Origin: Anaerolineae bacterium
GTDB lineage: Bacteria > Chloroflexota > Anaerolineae > Aggregatilineales > UBA2796
Reading direction: 5' to 3'
DNA: 54,797 bases
Assembly (NCBI GenBank): GCA_019637615.1
Contig: JAHBVJ010000042.1
Coordinates: forward strand, 1 to 54,797
Of the stretch, positions 42,635 through 51,792 are shown piece after piece. Every line of letters begins with the position of its first letter. Within the stretch, counting starts at the first letter, position 1. The notes beneath the pieces are model-generated. The model ran no database searches and was not told the origin of the DNA. It saw only the letters and a list, made by a program, of their open reading frames with translations. The position numbers were made by a program, and so were the translations under genes.

Positions 42635-42690
42635 CGTTTTTGTAACTCCTAACTATGTTCGTTCATGTGGCACTACAAGGGTGAGCGCGA

Positions 42691-43659
42691 TTAACGCTCG
42701 GCTCCCGCGTAGTAAACCTGACGCTGTCCCCAATAAAACATGATCGTGGTCATGATCATGACGATGACGAACAGCACGATGGCGAGTACGGAGGCATAGC
42801 CCATCTCGTTGAAAACGAAGGCTTCCCGATAGAAATGCAAGTTGTAAAACAGCGTCGCGCCCTGCGGATCGCCATTGCGACCACCGAGCAACATGGCTGG
42901 CACGAAATATTGGAAGGCATTGATCACGCCGAGCGTGATGTTGTAGAAGATGACGGGTGAGATCATCGGCACGGTGACACGGATGAAGCGCTGGAACCAG
43001 TTCGCGCCATCCACTGTAGCGGCTTCCAGCACATCGGTTGGTACGCCTTGCAAACTTGCTAACAGGATCAGCATGGCATTGCCGACGCCCCACAAACTGA
43101 GCAAGTTCAAGGCGGGCAGTGCCCAACTAGGATCAGCCATCCAACGTGGGCCTTGGATACCCAGCTGTTTCAACAGCAAGTTAATCCAGCCGGATTGCGC
43201 GTTAAGCACACCGCCGAAGATCATCGCGCCAGCAACGACCGGAATCACTGTTGGTGCATAAAATAGCGTCCTGAATATATTCTTGCCGAGCAGATTTTTG
43301 GAGTTCAGCAGCACCGCGAAGAACAGCGGCACGATCAGGCCGAGCGGCACCGCAAGCAGCGCAAACCGCAGCGTAACACCTAGCGATTGCCCGAAGGTGG
43401 GATCGGTAAACAGACGCGCGTAATTATCTAAGCCAACAAAATTGAAGTTTTCAAAAGAGAAGGCTTTGGTCGCGTTGTAATCTGTAAAAGACAGAAAAAA
43501 GGTCGCAAGGATAGGCAATAACTGGAATAGCACAAGCCCGATCAGCCAAGGCGAGAGGAAAAATATCCCCCACCGCATTCGGTTGCGGCGCATGTAGTTA
43601 GTCCGTCGTACACCTTGGGACGGTTGGACACGTGTAGATGCCAAATCAATGGAAGACAT
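42691..43659 (-). CDS. Sugar ABC permease, MalF-type
   Basis: A 322-residue partner permease with about six helices. The EAA loop reads DVLEAATVDGANWFQRFIRV near residue 220. The N-terminal RRNRMRWGIFFLSPWLIGL is typical of LacF/UgpA-type permeases. GAGGAG lies nine bases before the ATG at 43659. It follows the binding-protein gene across a hairpin and precedes the MalG-type gene. Confidence 0.92.
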   Translation of the reverse strand: MSSIDLASTRVQPSQGVRRTNYMRRNRMRWGIFFLSPWLIGLVLFQLLPILATFFLSFTDYNATKAFSFENFNFVGLDNYARLFTDPTFGQSLGVTLRFALLAVPLGLIVPLFFAVLLNSKNLLGKNIFRTLFYAPTVIPVVAGAMIFGGVLNAQSGWINLLLKQLGIQGPRWMADPSWALPALNLLSLWGVGNAMLILLASLQGVPTDVLEAATVDGANWFQRFIRVTVPMISPVIFYNITLGVINAFQYFVPAMLLGGRNGDPQGATLFYNLHFYREAFVFNEMGYASVLAIVLFVIVMIMTTIMFYWGQRQVYYAGAER

Positions 43660-43768
43660 AGGGGATTACTCCTCAGAAAATAGTGCTACGTGCTGAGTCT
43701 TTCGTGCTGCGTCCACGCGATTTTCCTGTTTCAAAGTGACGGAAAATCATGAACCGCACTCAGGAAAC

Positions 43769-43807
43769 GCTCCTTGCGCGACCTCGCCGGAAGGCCACGC
43801 AAGGAGC
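43769..43807 (-). terminator. Intercistronic hairpin after binding-protein gene B
   Basis: GCTCCTTGCG (43769-43778) and CGCAAGGAGC (43798-43807) form a perfect 10-bp stem with a 19-base loop, 30 bp beyond the binding-protein stop. It is a weak terminator (GTTTCC follows) or an mRNA-stabilising structure, in the same place as the hairpin of importer A. Confidence 0.55.
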
Positions 43808-43837
43808 CACGTTAGCATAAATTGATGGGGCTTGAGC

Positions 43838-45262
43838 TTACTGAGCTTTGAAAATCGCGTCCAAATCTTTCTGGAGCTGCGCGATTTCTGCGTCCATGTC
43901 GAGGCCCGGAGTCTGATCCATCTTGGTATAGAACTTACCAAAGAGGTCTTCAGCCTTGAGCATGTTGGGCATCCACGCTTCGTGGTTGGGCACATCCGGG
44001 TACTTGAGCATCTCTAGCGCGACGCTCCAGTCGATCTTGTTGTCACCCGTGCGTGCATCCATAGCGGCGAAGAAGGCATCGCGATCTTCGAGCTTGCCGG
44101 GGATGCCACCGTAGATGGTGGAGAGTTCTTGGTCAGTAACCATCTTGGCGAGCACTTTGAAGGCGGCGGCCTGATTCTTGCTGTCCTTCATGATGGCGAA
44201 GGTGTCGCCGTGCAGACCAGCGGTGATCTTGCCGTTGTAGGAGGGCATCACAGCGATGTCCCAGTTCAGCTTTGCCATATCGAAGCAGCAGGTGTACCAC
44301 GTGAACGTCCACGTCATGGCGACGTTACCAGACGAGAAGGGATTGCCCTTCGCCATCAAGTCGCTGTTCTTGTAGTCAGAATTCGGTTGGAAGTAGTCCT
44401 TCCACATGCTGTCGTAGTGCCACTTCCACGCGACCTTCCAGTTTTCAGGAATGACGGCGTTGTTGTTGGCATCGAACGGCGTGCCCGTGCCGAAGATCGG
44501 CGTGATGCGGCGGGCATCGCCCCAGCCATCCCAGTAACCGAACTGCGTGATGTTGGTCTTATCGAAAGCGGGATCGGTGGCATCGGCACCATTCTTATCG
44601 ACCGTCAACTTCTTGGCGAGTTCGGTCATGGTATCGATATTCCATTCCTTGCCGTCGTACAGTTCGCCGACCTTGTGAGGAGGATACGGCAGACGTGCTT
44701 CGTCAAAGAGGGCTTTGTTGTAGAAAATGAAGGAGGGGAACAGCGCGAAGGGGATGCCGACCAGCACGCCTTCGTCGCTCGTGAAGTCGAGCAGCGCCTT
44801 GTCATACTTGCTCAGGTCAAAGCCCGCATCCGTCGCCAGTTGCGAGACATCTGCCCACGCGCCTTGGAAGTTCGCGCGACCGCGCTTGCCAACCGGGCCG
44901 ACGATGTCGGGAGGATTGCCAGCGGCGATCATGGCCTTGAGCGTATCGTAGGACTCTGGGTTGTGGACGACTTGCAACGTCACGCAAGCATCAGTCTGCG
45001 ATTTGTTGAAGTTATCGACCCATGCTTTTTCCTTGGGGATCACGTCCGCATCGGTGCCGGAACCAAGACCGACATACCAGACGACGGTAGGCGCACCCAC
45101 CGCGCAGCCTTCACCACCCATCACGACCGTGGGGACGATGGTCGCCGTGGGGGCATCTTGCGCGGAAACTGGTGAGTTATACACTGCACCGCTCATGGTG
45201 GACATCAAAACGAGGGTAACAAGGGCGAGAAATCCGAATGCCGAAATTCTTCTGTTTTTCAT
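43838..45262 (-). CDS. Extracellular sugar-binding protein B
   Basis: A 474-residue family 1 binding protein. Signal peptide MKNRRISAFGFLALVTLVLMS to about VSAQD, a short Thr/Pro/Val tether (APTATIVPTVV), then the two-lobe fold (NPPDIVGPVGKRGRANFQ, GVLVGIPFALFPSFIFYNKALF, GDTFAIMKDSKNQAAAFKVL). It has many aromatic residues in the ligand region (FTWYTCCFD, YWDGWGDARR), as expected for oligosaccharides. AGAAGGT precedes the ATG at 45262 by six bases. First gene of the cluster B operon; a LacI-type palindrome lies 125 bp upstream. Confidence 0.92.
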   Translation of the reverse strand: MKNRRISAFGFLALVTLVLMSTMSGAVYNSPVSAQDAPTATIVPTVVMGGEGCAVGAPTVVWYVGLGSGTDADVIPKEKAWVDNFNKSQTDACVTLQVVHNPESYDTLKAMIAAGNPPDIVGPVGKRGRANFQGAWADVSQLATDAGFDLSKYDKALLDFTSDEGVLVGIPFALFPSFIFYNKALFDEARLPYPPHKVGELYDGKEWNIDTMTELAKKLTVDKNGADATDPAFDKTNITQFGYWDGWGDARRITPIFGTGTPFDANNNAVIPENWKVAWKWHYDSMWKDYFQPNSDYKNSDLMAKGNPFSSGNVAMTWTFTWYTCCFDMAKLNWDIAVMPSYNGKITAGLHGDTFAIMKDSKNQAAAFKVLAKMVTDQELSTIYGGIPGKLEDRDAFFAAMDARTGDNKIDWSVALEMLKYPDVPNHEAWMPNMLKAEDLFGKFYTKMDQTPGLDMDAEIAQLQKDLDAIFKAQ

Positions 45263-45288
45263 CTTTCACCTTCTAAATTAAACGGGCG

Positions 45289-45316
45289 TGTTGAGAGATT
45301 TAGAGGAAACTCAACA
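45289..45316 (-). other. Leader hairpin of binding-protein gene B
   Basis: TGTTGAG (45289-45295) and CTCAACA (45310-45316) form a perfect 7-bp stem with a 14-base loop in the 5' leader, about 27 bases before the start codon. It may affect mRNA stability or translation. Confidence 0.35.
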
Positions 45317-45386
45317 TTTTCTTGCAGGGTAACTGAACACCTCCTACATCGATTAAGTATCCAAAAATCTCTCACCCATCGCGGGA

Positions 45387-45398
45387 GAGAGCGCTCTC
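45387..45398. promoter_or_regulatory. LacI-type palindromic operator upstream of importer B
   Basis: GAGAGCGCTCTC, a perfect 12-bp palindrome with central CG, as in LacI-family operators. It resembles the Streptomyces CebR site TGGGAGCGCTCCCA. A second TCTCTC-N11-GAGAGA repeat (45368-45390) overlaps it. No gene with a LacI helix-turn-helix is in the window. Confidence 0.5.
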
Positions 45399-45535
45399 AA
45401 TCACATAATCATTCTAAAAAACTGATAAAAATGGGGCATGGAGAAAAACGCGAGACATTTGGACATTTCATAGTGGTTCGGGATGGACGATCCATTGCGA
45501 CGTGATAGTCAACGTTGTCAGACCGCAGTGGAGGA

Positions 45536-48500
45536 TCAGGCGCGGCGGTAGCTCTCTGGCGACATGCCTGTTTCGCGGCGGAAGACGCGGCTGAAGTAGC
45601 TGCTATCCGAGAAGCCGACATCCAAAGCCACATTGGTGACGCTGAGTTCGCTGTGCTTGAGCAAATGGCGGGCGCGGTTGACACGATAGCGATTCAGGTA
45701 GGTGACGGGCGTCATGCCTAATTCTTGACGGAAACAATGCGTCAGGTGGTCTTCTGCCATGCCGACATACTGCGCGATGTCGCGGCGGGTGACTGGCTCC
45801 GCATAGTGTTCGTGCAGATAGGCCATGGCTTTGCGGACGAGGCGCTGCGCTTCGGTACTGAGCCGCCGTTTGTGCTCCAAGGCTGCACCGATATGCATGA
45901 CCGTCTCTTCGATACTGAACAGCCCCTTGCTGAGGACGTTGGCAACGCCGCGATTGAGGCGTACCATATCGGCTTCGGTCAATAAGCGTCCAGTCAGCAC
46001 AATCACAGGGATGTCGCGGGTACTTTCCAGTTCGCGCATGGCTTCCAGCACCTCGAAGCCGTCCATTTCCGGCATCATGAGATCGAGCAGTACCAGATCG
46101 ATCGGGAAACTGCGCAACATGTTCAAGGCTTCGCGTCCATTGCGCGCGGTAAGAATTTGCCCCGACGGGGCATAACTCTGGATGATGCGGGCGTGCATTT
46201 CTAGCGTGTTCGGTTCGTCATCTACCACAAGGAAGGTGAGTGATGACGCATTCTCCCCCGCCGCCAGTTGTTGATCGAGCGCACGCTTGAGTTCGGGGAT
46301 GCGTACAGGTTTGGTCAGGTAGTTCAATTCCAGAATCGAGCCGCTATCTTGCGACGATGCATAGAACATACTAGGGACACCCTGCATGGCGGGATTGCTC
46401 ATCACCGTGTTCAGGATGCTCCAGACTTTGTCCGAGGTGGCGCTGACATCTAAGACGACAGCGTCCGGCGGAGTCTCCGCTAAGGCGACGAGGCGCGATT
46501 GCAGCTCGGACGGCTCCTCCATGAGCATGAGACGCACGTCGAAACCTTGCTGACGCAGATAATCACGTAATCGTTCGCTGGTGCCAGCGGGCGAAGTCAA
46601 CAACAAGACGCTCTGTTCCGTCACGGATTCCGAAGTGGTTTCGGCGGCGGGAATGGCAGCGGCAGCGAGGGTAGCTGCGGTGGGAACATCCTCCGTGGGC
46701 AGTGGTTGGACGATGGGCAGGGTAAAGTAGAAGGACGATCCCGCATCTTCTTCGCCCTGAGAATAGACCCCGATGGTGCCACCGTGCAGTTCGATCAGCC
46801 GTTTACAGATCGCCAAGCCCAAACCCAAACCGCCATACCCACGTGACACAGTGCGCTGCGATTGGCGAAATTCGCTGAAGATCACTTCTTGATCGGCGGG
46901 AGAAATGCCCAAGCCCGTATCCTGCACTGTGATCGTGACCGTCGATTCGTCATGCTCGACGCGTAGAGATACGCCACCGCTGGTGGTGAATTTGACGGCA
47001 TTGTTGATCAGATTGAAGGCAACTTGGCGCAAGCGTGTGCGGTCACCCCATATCCACGGGCCAGCTGCTGGCAATTCCGCGTGCCAAGATAGCCCTTTTT
47101 CGGCGGCAAGTTGATGCCCCGTTTCCACCACGATGCGTAGCACCTGCGATAGATCGATGTATTCGTTGCTCAGGCGAAGCTGTCCGGAATCGCTGCTGGC
47201 GAGGTCGAGGACATCCCCGATCAAGCCTGCTAGATGCTGCCCCTGTGCGTGGATGCGTTCAATATCGCGGCGGATGGAGGCAGGTAACATCGATGGACGC
47301 GTCGCACGCTCTTGATCTTGGAGCAAAATGCCGCTGAGACCTACAATGAGATTGAGTGGCGTGCGAAGTTCATGGCTAACCGTCGAGAGGAAACGGGATT
47401 TCATACGATTGGCTTCTTCCGCGAGGCGGCGGCCTTCGGTGGCTTCGCGGTAAAGCTGCGTCGTGTTCAGTGCGCTGGCGAGCTGCTGCACGATGGGGCC
47501 GTAGAGATCGAGCTGATCGACCTCAAAGGCCACAAAGCCGAGCTGACCATATTGATTCACGAGCGGCAACATCGCCAGACTGAAGCGTTGATCGGCCTGA
47601 TAAGCGTCAGAAAGCAACCCAGTCGGCGGAAAATCGCGGGTTGGGATGTGAATGGGCGTTTGCTGCGGCGCGGCAACGTTGCGGATGTTCAGGCAAGCGA
47701 CCGGATCATCCTGATCGGCTTCAAAGCGTGCCAGCAACGCAAAGTGAATGCCCATGTCGGGTAGATGCTGTGCGAGAATATCGAAAACCTGATTTTCTTC
47801 CAGCACGTTGAGCAGTTCGGCCGTCAGCAGCCCCAAACAATTGCTTTTCCAGCGTTGATCGACCACATACTGGCGATGCTGGCGCTGCATCTGAGCACTG
47901 ATAGTCAAGCGGGCTTGCCCAAGCATCTCCTCGACGCGATTTCTATCCGCCGCCGGAGATAACAGCGACGCGCCATGACGAAGGATGGAAATGGCTTCTT
48001 GCCAGATGTGAACATCGTCGCCGGAGACCTCGGTGCGCTGTATGACCTCGTCAAGCGCTTGTTGAAACTCGGCGTTATCGGGGCGGGACAGACTGACAAC
48101 AAAGGCGTGAATCAGGCGAGTTGCCAACGCATGAATTTCCTCGGTGGCAAGGCTCTGCGCCAACCCCGATACACTGATGGTAGACGGCCCGACGAGATTG
48201 CCGACTAAGCTCCGCTGTTGAAGCGTTGGTATGAGTTCCGGCGGTGCGGTGCTGGTCAAGAGGCTATTCGCGTAGGTGCTCTTGAGGTCACAACCACAAG
48301 ATTCACGGGCGATGAGGCGGGTGGGAAGACTGATCGTCCCTTCCATCGTCTTAATGCCACGCAGATGCTGAGAGAGCACTTCGACAGCTCGATAACCCAA
48401 GTTGAACAGCGAAAAGCGGATGGTACTCAGCGGCGGCTCTTGCACGACATCTTCGGGGCGATCATCGAAGCCCATAATGGCGACATCATGCGGGATGCGT

Positions 48501-49222
48501 AGTCCAGCTTCCTTGAGGGCGCGCATGGCTCCCAAGGCGGACTCGTCGTTGCTGGCAAGTACAGCCGTGTACGGCGCACCTGACGCGATGATTTGCTGCA
48601 TGGCCTCATAGCCACCGAAATAGACATGCTTGCCATAGACCACCAGACGGGGATCGACGCTCAGACCGAAGTGCGCCATCGATTCGTAATAAGCGTTCAG
48701 GCGGACGCCGGTATCACCGTCCATATCTTCGGGACTACCCGCGATGAATGCGATGCGCTGATGCCCGTGCGCGATAAGGTGCTGAATGGCTTGGCGTGTC
48801 CCGCCCGCATTATCCGCCACGACGGCGGGGCCGGACAATCCCTCCCCGATGAACAAGACTGGATGCCCATCGTTGACAATTTGCCGCATGGTATCGATGC
48901 GCTCTTGCGTGTGGAGCGGATTGATCGCCAATATTCCATCGGTGTTCCACGGGCCAATTGGCACATAATCGACGTTGGGAGAGAGGAAAGGCCACGCGGG
49001 ACGAGCGGGGTCGGTTGCCGAGCCAGACAGACCCATCCCGCAGCCAAGCATCAGGTTGACATCTAGTTCTTGCGCTGCGCGGGTGATGCCCCGAAAAACT
49101 GGCGCAAGATAACTCAACGTGGTAGCGGATCGGTAAAACTGCCACCCTGCCAACACGCCAATCGTGGGTCTGCTGCGAAGTAACCTGCGGGCATGGAATG
49201 GCGCAGGGACGAACTCGGACAT
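45536..49222 (-). CDS. One-protein hybrid two-component system: LacI-type sensor, histidine kinase, two receivers, AraC output
   Basis: A 1228-residue cytoplasmic signalling protein with no membrane helix. Order: LacI/GalR-type sugar-binding domain without its HTH (about 20-315: PTIGVLAGWQF, VLASNDESALGAMRAL, VAIMGFDDRPED, RESCGC); helical linker; GAF-like domain (about 460-590); HisKA with His617 in STVSHELRTPLN; HATPase (NLINNAVKF, DTGLGI, GYGGLGLGLAI). Next are a degenerate receiver (about 870-990; Asp in VVLDVSA but no acidic pair) and an intact receiver (LVVDDEPN, Asp1047 in LLDLMMPEMDG, Lys in LSKG). AraC-type double HTH ends the protein. The ATG at 49222 has GAGGAA at five bases. It sits upstream of the importer B operon on the same strand and probably activates it on sensing cytoplasmic sugar. 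Confidence 0.93.
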   Translation of the reverse strand: MSEFVPAPFHARRLLRSRPTIGVLAGWQFYRSATTLSYLAPVFRGITRAAQELDVNLMLGCGMGLSGSATDPARPAWPFLSPNVDYVPIGPWNTDGILAINPLHTQERIDTMRQIVNDGHPVLFIGEGLSGPAVVADNAGGTRQAIQHLIAHGHQRIAFIAGSPEDMDGDTGVRLNAYYESMAHFGLSVDPRLVVYGKHVYFGGYEAMQQIIASGAPYTAVLASNDESALGAMRALKEAGLRIPHDVAIMGFDDRPEDVVQEPPLSTIRFSLFNLGYRAVEVLSQHLRGIKTMEGTISLPTRLIARESCGCDLKSTYANSLLTSTAPPELIPTLQQRSLVGNLVGPSTISVSGLAQSLATEEIHALATRLIHAFVVSLSRPDNAEFQQALDEVIQRTEVSGDDVHIWQEAISILRHGASLLSPAADRNRVEEMLGQARLTISAQMQRQHRQYVVDQRWKSNCLGLLTAELLNVLEENQVFDILAQHLPDMGIHFALLARFEADQDDPVACLNIRNVAAPQQTPIHIPTRDFPPTGLLSDAYQADQRFSLAMLPLVNQYGQLGFVAFEVDQLDLYGPIVQQLASALNTTQLYREATEGRRLAEEANRMKSRFLSTVSHELRTPLNLIVGLSGILLQDQERATRPSMLPASIRRDIERIHAQGQHLAGLIGDVLDLASSDSGQLRLSNEYIDLSQVLRIVVETGHQLAAEKGLSWHAELPAAGPWIWGDRTRLRQVAFNLINNAVKFTTSGGVSLRVEHDESTVTITVQDTGLGISPADQEVIFSEFRQSQRTVSRGYGGLGLGLAICKRLIELHGGTIGVYSQGEEDAGSSFYFTLPIVQPLPTEDVPTAATLAAAAIPAAETTSESVTEQSVLLLTSPAGTSERLRDYLRQQGFDVRLMLMEEPSELQSRLVALAETPPDAVVLDVSATSDKVWSILNTVMSNPAMQGVPSMFYASSQDSGSILELNYLTKPVRIPELKRALDQQLAAGENASSLTFLVVDDEPNTLEMHARIIQSYAPSGQILTARNGREALNMLRSFPIDLVLLDLMMPEMDGFEVLEAMRELESTRDIPVIVLTGRLLTEADMVRLNRGVANVLSKGLFSIEETVMHIGAALEHKRRLSTEAQRLVRKAMAYLHEHYAEPVTRRDIAQYVGMAEDHLTHCFRQELGMTPVTYLNRYRVNRARHLLKHSELSVTNVALDVGFSDSSYFSRVFRRETGMSPESYRRA

Positions 49223-49419
49223 GGGTTCCTCTAAACCGTTCAACTACTGATTATTATACCAGATGGAAGTAGGCAGGCTTCCGTGTTCGTTTCATCACAA
49301 CTGATACTCGCACTACGGCATGTACGGTATATGAAGACGAGAATCAAGATCGGCAGTTTTCACGATTTGTGCTCTTGTAGCAGCAGATGGTGCTAGGATG
49401 TTAGTAATGTGACCGAGTA

Positions 49420-50031
49420 GTGATTGAGCGCAAGATGATCCGATTGCTTCAACGTACATCATTGCTCTTTTTACTAATGACGGCGGCTGTCATTGCCGTG
49501 GCGCTGGTAGGACACGCGCAGCCTACCCCATCCACAATCACGGATCTGCATCTGGATGAGTGTGAATTGCCATGCTGGCTCGGCATCGTCCCTAAAGTCA
49601 CGCCGGTCAGTGAAGCGAAATCGCTTGTCTATCGTGCGTTTGGCAGTAATCCCGACCTGTATATCACGGAAGCCGAGATGATCCATACCTTGTTCGTCTG
49701 GAACAGTGCCCATGAACGGCTATTGACGATAGAAATGCAGGTGAACAAGAGCGCCATCGACAGTTTGAGAATCGACATCCATCAGAATTATCCGTCGGTG
49801 GGCGAGTTGTACGCGTATCTGCCGCCGCTACGGTACGCCAACTTTGGCGGCTACTGGTGGATTCCGTTCATGGATTGGAGCTTGCACGGCACCGATACGA
49901 GCACCGCTTGCTATTCGAAAAGTTTGAGGATGAGCGATCCTACGTATGCTCTGAGTTTAGGCGAAGATAACTCGTACGTGGCTGCATCGGCATTTGTCGA
50001 AGCGTGGCGGGGTTTTGGCTGTCATCAGTAG
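49420..50031 (+). CDS. Exported protein of unknown function
   Basis: A 203-residue protein starting GTG at 49420 (or ATG at 49435), with a signal peptide (MIRLLQRTSLLFLLMTAAVIAVALVGHAQ). The mature part begins with a short motif DECELPCWLGIVPKVTP. From memory, similar Cys-x-LPCW-x-GI motifs recur in small exported Chloroflexota proteins. The rest has two more Cys (ACYSKS and the C-terminal GCHQ). No domain recognised. No strong ribosome-binding site at either start. It is divergent from the hybrid regulator across 200 bp in which I find no clear promoter. Confidence 0.65.
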   Translation: MIERKMIRLLQRTSLLFLLMTAAVIAVALVGHAQPTPSTITDLHLDECELPCWLGIVPKVTPVSEAKSLVYRAFGSNPDLYITEAEMIHTLFVWNSAHERLLTIEMQVNKSAIDSLRIDIHQNYPSVGELYAYLPPLRYANFGGYWWIPFMDWSLHGTDTSTACYSKSLRMSDPTYALSLGEDNSYVAASAFVEAWRGFGCHQ

Positions 50032-50118
50032 GAAAATCACTGCTTGAAGTCATTGAAGTCATTTAACTGCCTGTCGCTATCGAGGTAACGGCAGGCAGTT
50101 GTCGATGGTCGCGTTCGT

Positions 50119-50547
50119 TTAGAATGTGCCGTTTGTGCCACGTTCGACAGGGTAGCGCTCACGATCTTCCCAGTACTCGATGCCGCCGATCATCTCCTTG
50201 ACGCGGAAGCCCAACGCGCTGAGTTTGACCGCCGCTTTGGTCGCTCCGTTGCAACCCGGCCCCCAACAGTAGACTACGATCAGCTTATCCTTCGCATAAT
50301 CCGCCATCGTGGCGTCGTTGATACGTGGATGTGGCAGATTGATGGCACCAACCGCATGACTTTGCGCATAGGCTTTCGGGCTGCGGACATCGATCAGCAC
50401 GAAATCCGCGACACCGTTTTTCATATCGGCGTAGACATCCGAGGGGTCAGTTTCGTGGCTCAGTTTGTTGAGGAAAAAGGCGTGCGCGTTTTGAGGATCG
50501 GCAGCGGGCGTCAGCAGGACTAGGGATTCGTGCGCAACTCGTTCCAT
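50119..50547 (-). CDS. Rhodanese-domain protein
   Basis: A 142-residue single rhodanese domain, a sulfur-transfer fold. The core elements are VLIDVRSPKAYAQSHAVGAINLPH and the active loop VYCWGPGCNGATKAA, whose Cys after VY is the persulfide carrier. A second Cys sits at the loop end. The C-terminal GFRVKEMIGGIEYWED is typical. I chose the ATG at 50547 because GGAGA lies eight bases upstream; the frame is open to 50694. It is divergent from the LysR regulator gene, its likely controller. Cytoplasmic, no signal. Confidence 0.88.
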   Translation of the reverse strand: MERVAHESLVLLTPAADPQNAHAFFLNKLSHETDPSDVYADMKNGVADFVLIDVRSPKAYAQSHAVGAINLPHPRINDATMADYAKDKLIVVYCWGPGCNGATKAAVKLSALGFRVKEMIGGIEYWEDRERYPVERGTNGTF

Positions 50548-50710
50548 GCTCGGTGTCTCCATATACTGTCGGTTAGAAAGGAACGTCCACATTTTATAAT
50601 GGACAGGCGCACCGATAAATTCACAACTTCTGAAGGCGGCATTCAGCAATACTAAATGGTTTCTGAAGTTCTGTTCGGATACCCTTATCCGCATAGTGTG
50701 GAGATCGCCA

Positions 50711-51613
50711 ATGGAATTACATCACCTTCGCACGTTTCTGGTCGTGGCTGAAGAACAAAATGTAACGCGCGCGGCGAAACGGCTGTATATGACGCCGCCC
50801 GCTGTGAGCGCACATATCAAGGCGTTGGAAGAAGAACTCAACATCACCTTATTTGTGCGCGTCCCGCAGGGAATGCAGATCACCGAGAAAGGGGCACTGC
50901 TGCGCGAAAAGGCGAGTCACATTCTTCAAGCCGCGCAAGATTTGGTCAACCATGCCACCCAGATGCAGGATTATTTAATCGGGCGGATGACTATCGGTTT
51001 GAATGCCCCGGCGCACCTGCTGCGCGTCGCACCACTAGTCGCACAAATGAAAGAAGCTTGTCCGGGCATCGAATTAAGGTTTATGATGTCCGTATCGGGA
51101 ATAATTCTGGACAAGCTGCAAACAAACGCACTAGATGCAGGTTTTATCTTCGGCTCATCTCCCTACGACGACGTGCTGACCATGCCGTTGAGCGTAGTCG
51201 AGTTGGTGATTGCCGTGCCGAAGCAGTGGGAAGCGCAGCTTGAGCGTGCGACGTGGGCAGACGTCGCTTGTCTGCCGTGGATCGCCTCGACAGCGTACTG
51301 CCCGTTTCAGGTGATCATCGAGGATCAGTTCAGGCAGCGCGGTCTCATCCAGCAGCAAATCGTACAATCGGACGACGAGACGACAAAAGTCGAACTGGTC
51401 GAGGCTGGCGTGGGACTGGCACTATTGGAACGCACCGAAGCAGAGGAAGCCGCGTACAAGGGCAATCTCGTCGTGTGGACGCATGACCTGATCCAAACGG
51501 CACTATGCTTCGCGGTGGCAAAAAATCGCACCGCCGACCCGCTCGTCATGGCACTGAAATCGCAAGTGTTGGCACTCTGGAACAATTCGGCGTCTGGCAC
51601 ACTCCACACATAA
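50711..51613 (+). CDS. LysR-family transcriptional regulator
   Basis: A 300-residue LysR regulator. The N-terminal HTH is classic (MELHHLRTFLVVAEEQNVTRAAKRLYMTPPAVSAHIKALEEEL). The C-terminal periplasmic-binding-like effector domain starts near residue 90 (GRMTIGLNAPAHLLRVAPLV). The ATG at 50711 has GGAG seven bases upstream; the GTG at 50696 is in frame but lacks a site. It is divergent from the rhodanese gene, with a 163-bp control region containing a TATAAT (near 50595) and a repeated CTTCTGAA/TTCTGAAG motif (50627 and 50661) that could be the LysR site. The effector is unknown; sulfur compounds are a guess from the neighbour. Confidence 0.92.
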   Translation: MELHHLRTFLVVAEEQNVTRAAKRLYMTPPAVSAHIKALEEELNITLFVRVPQGMQITEKGALLREKASHILQAAQDLVNHATQMQDYLIGRMTIGLNAPAHLLRVAPLVAQMKEACPGIELRFMMSVSGIILDKLQTNALDAGFIFGSSPYDDVLTMPLSVVELVIAVPKQWEAQLERATWADVACLPWIASTAYCPFQVIIEDQFRQRGLIQQQIVQSDDETTKVELVEAGVGLALLERTEAEEAAYKGNLVVWTHDLIQTALCFAVAKNRTADPLVMALKSQVLALWNNSASGTLHT

Positions 51614-51792
51614 AAATATCGGTGGAGAAGCCAAAAGGCCAGTCAACCCCACCCGCCTGAGCCATCCGCCGCTCACAATCCCGTTCCGTACCGTTCACGT
51701 CGTTACATCACGCGTGGTTGGTCACTGTCGATCCGTGACATTCATTACTCTAGCTGCCGCACAGCATCGTCTATAATTTGATGTATAAGGTA

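Noticed and set aside
44129..45175. A 348-codon plus-strand frame opposite binding-protein gene B
   Set aside because: Antisense shadow of a clear family 1 binding protein with signal peptide.
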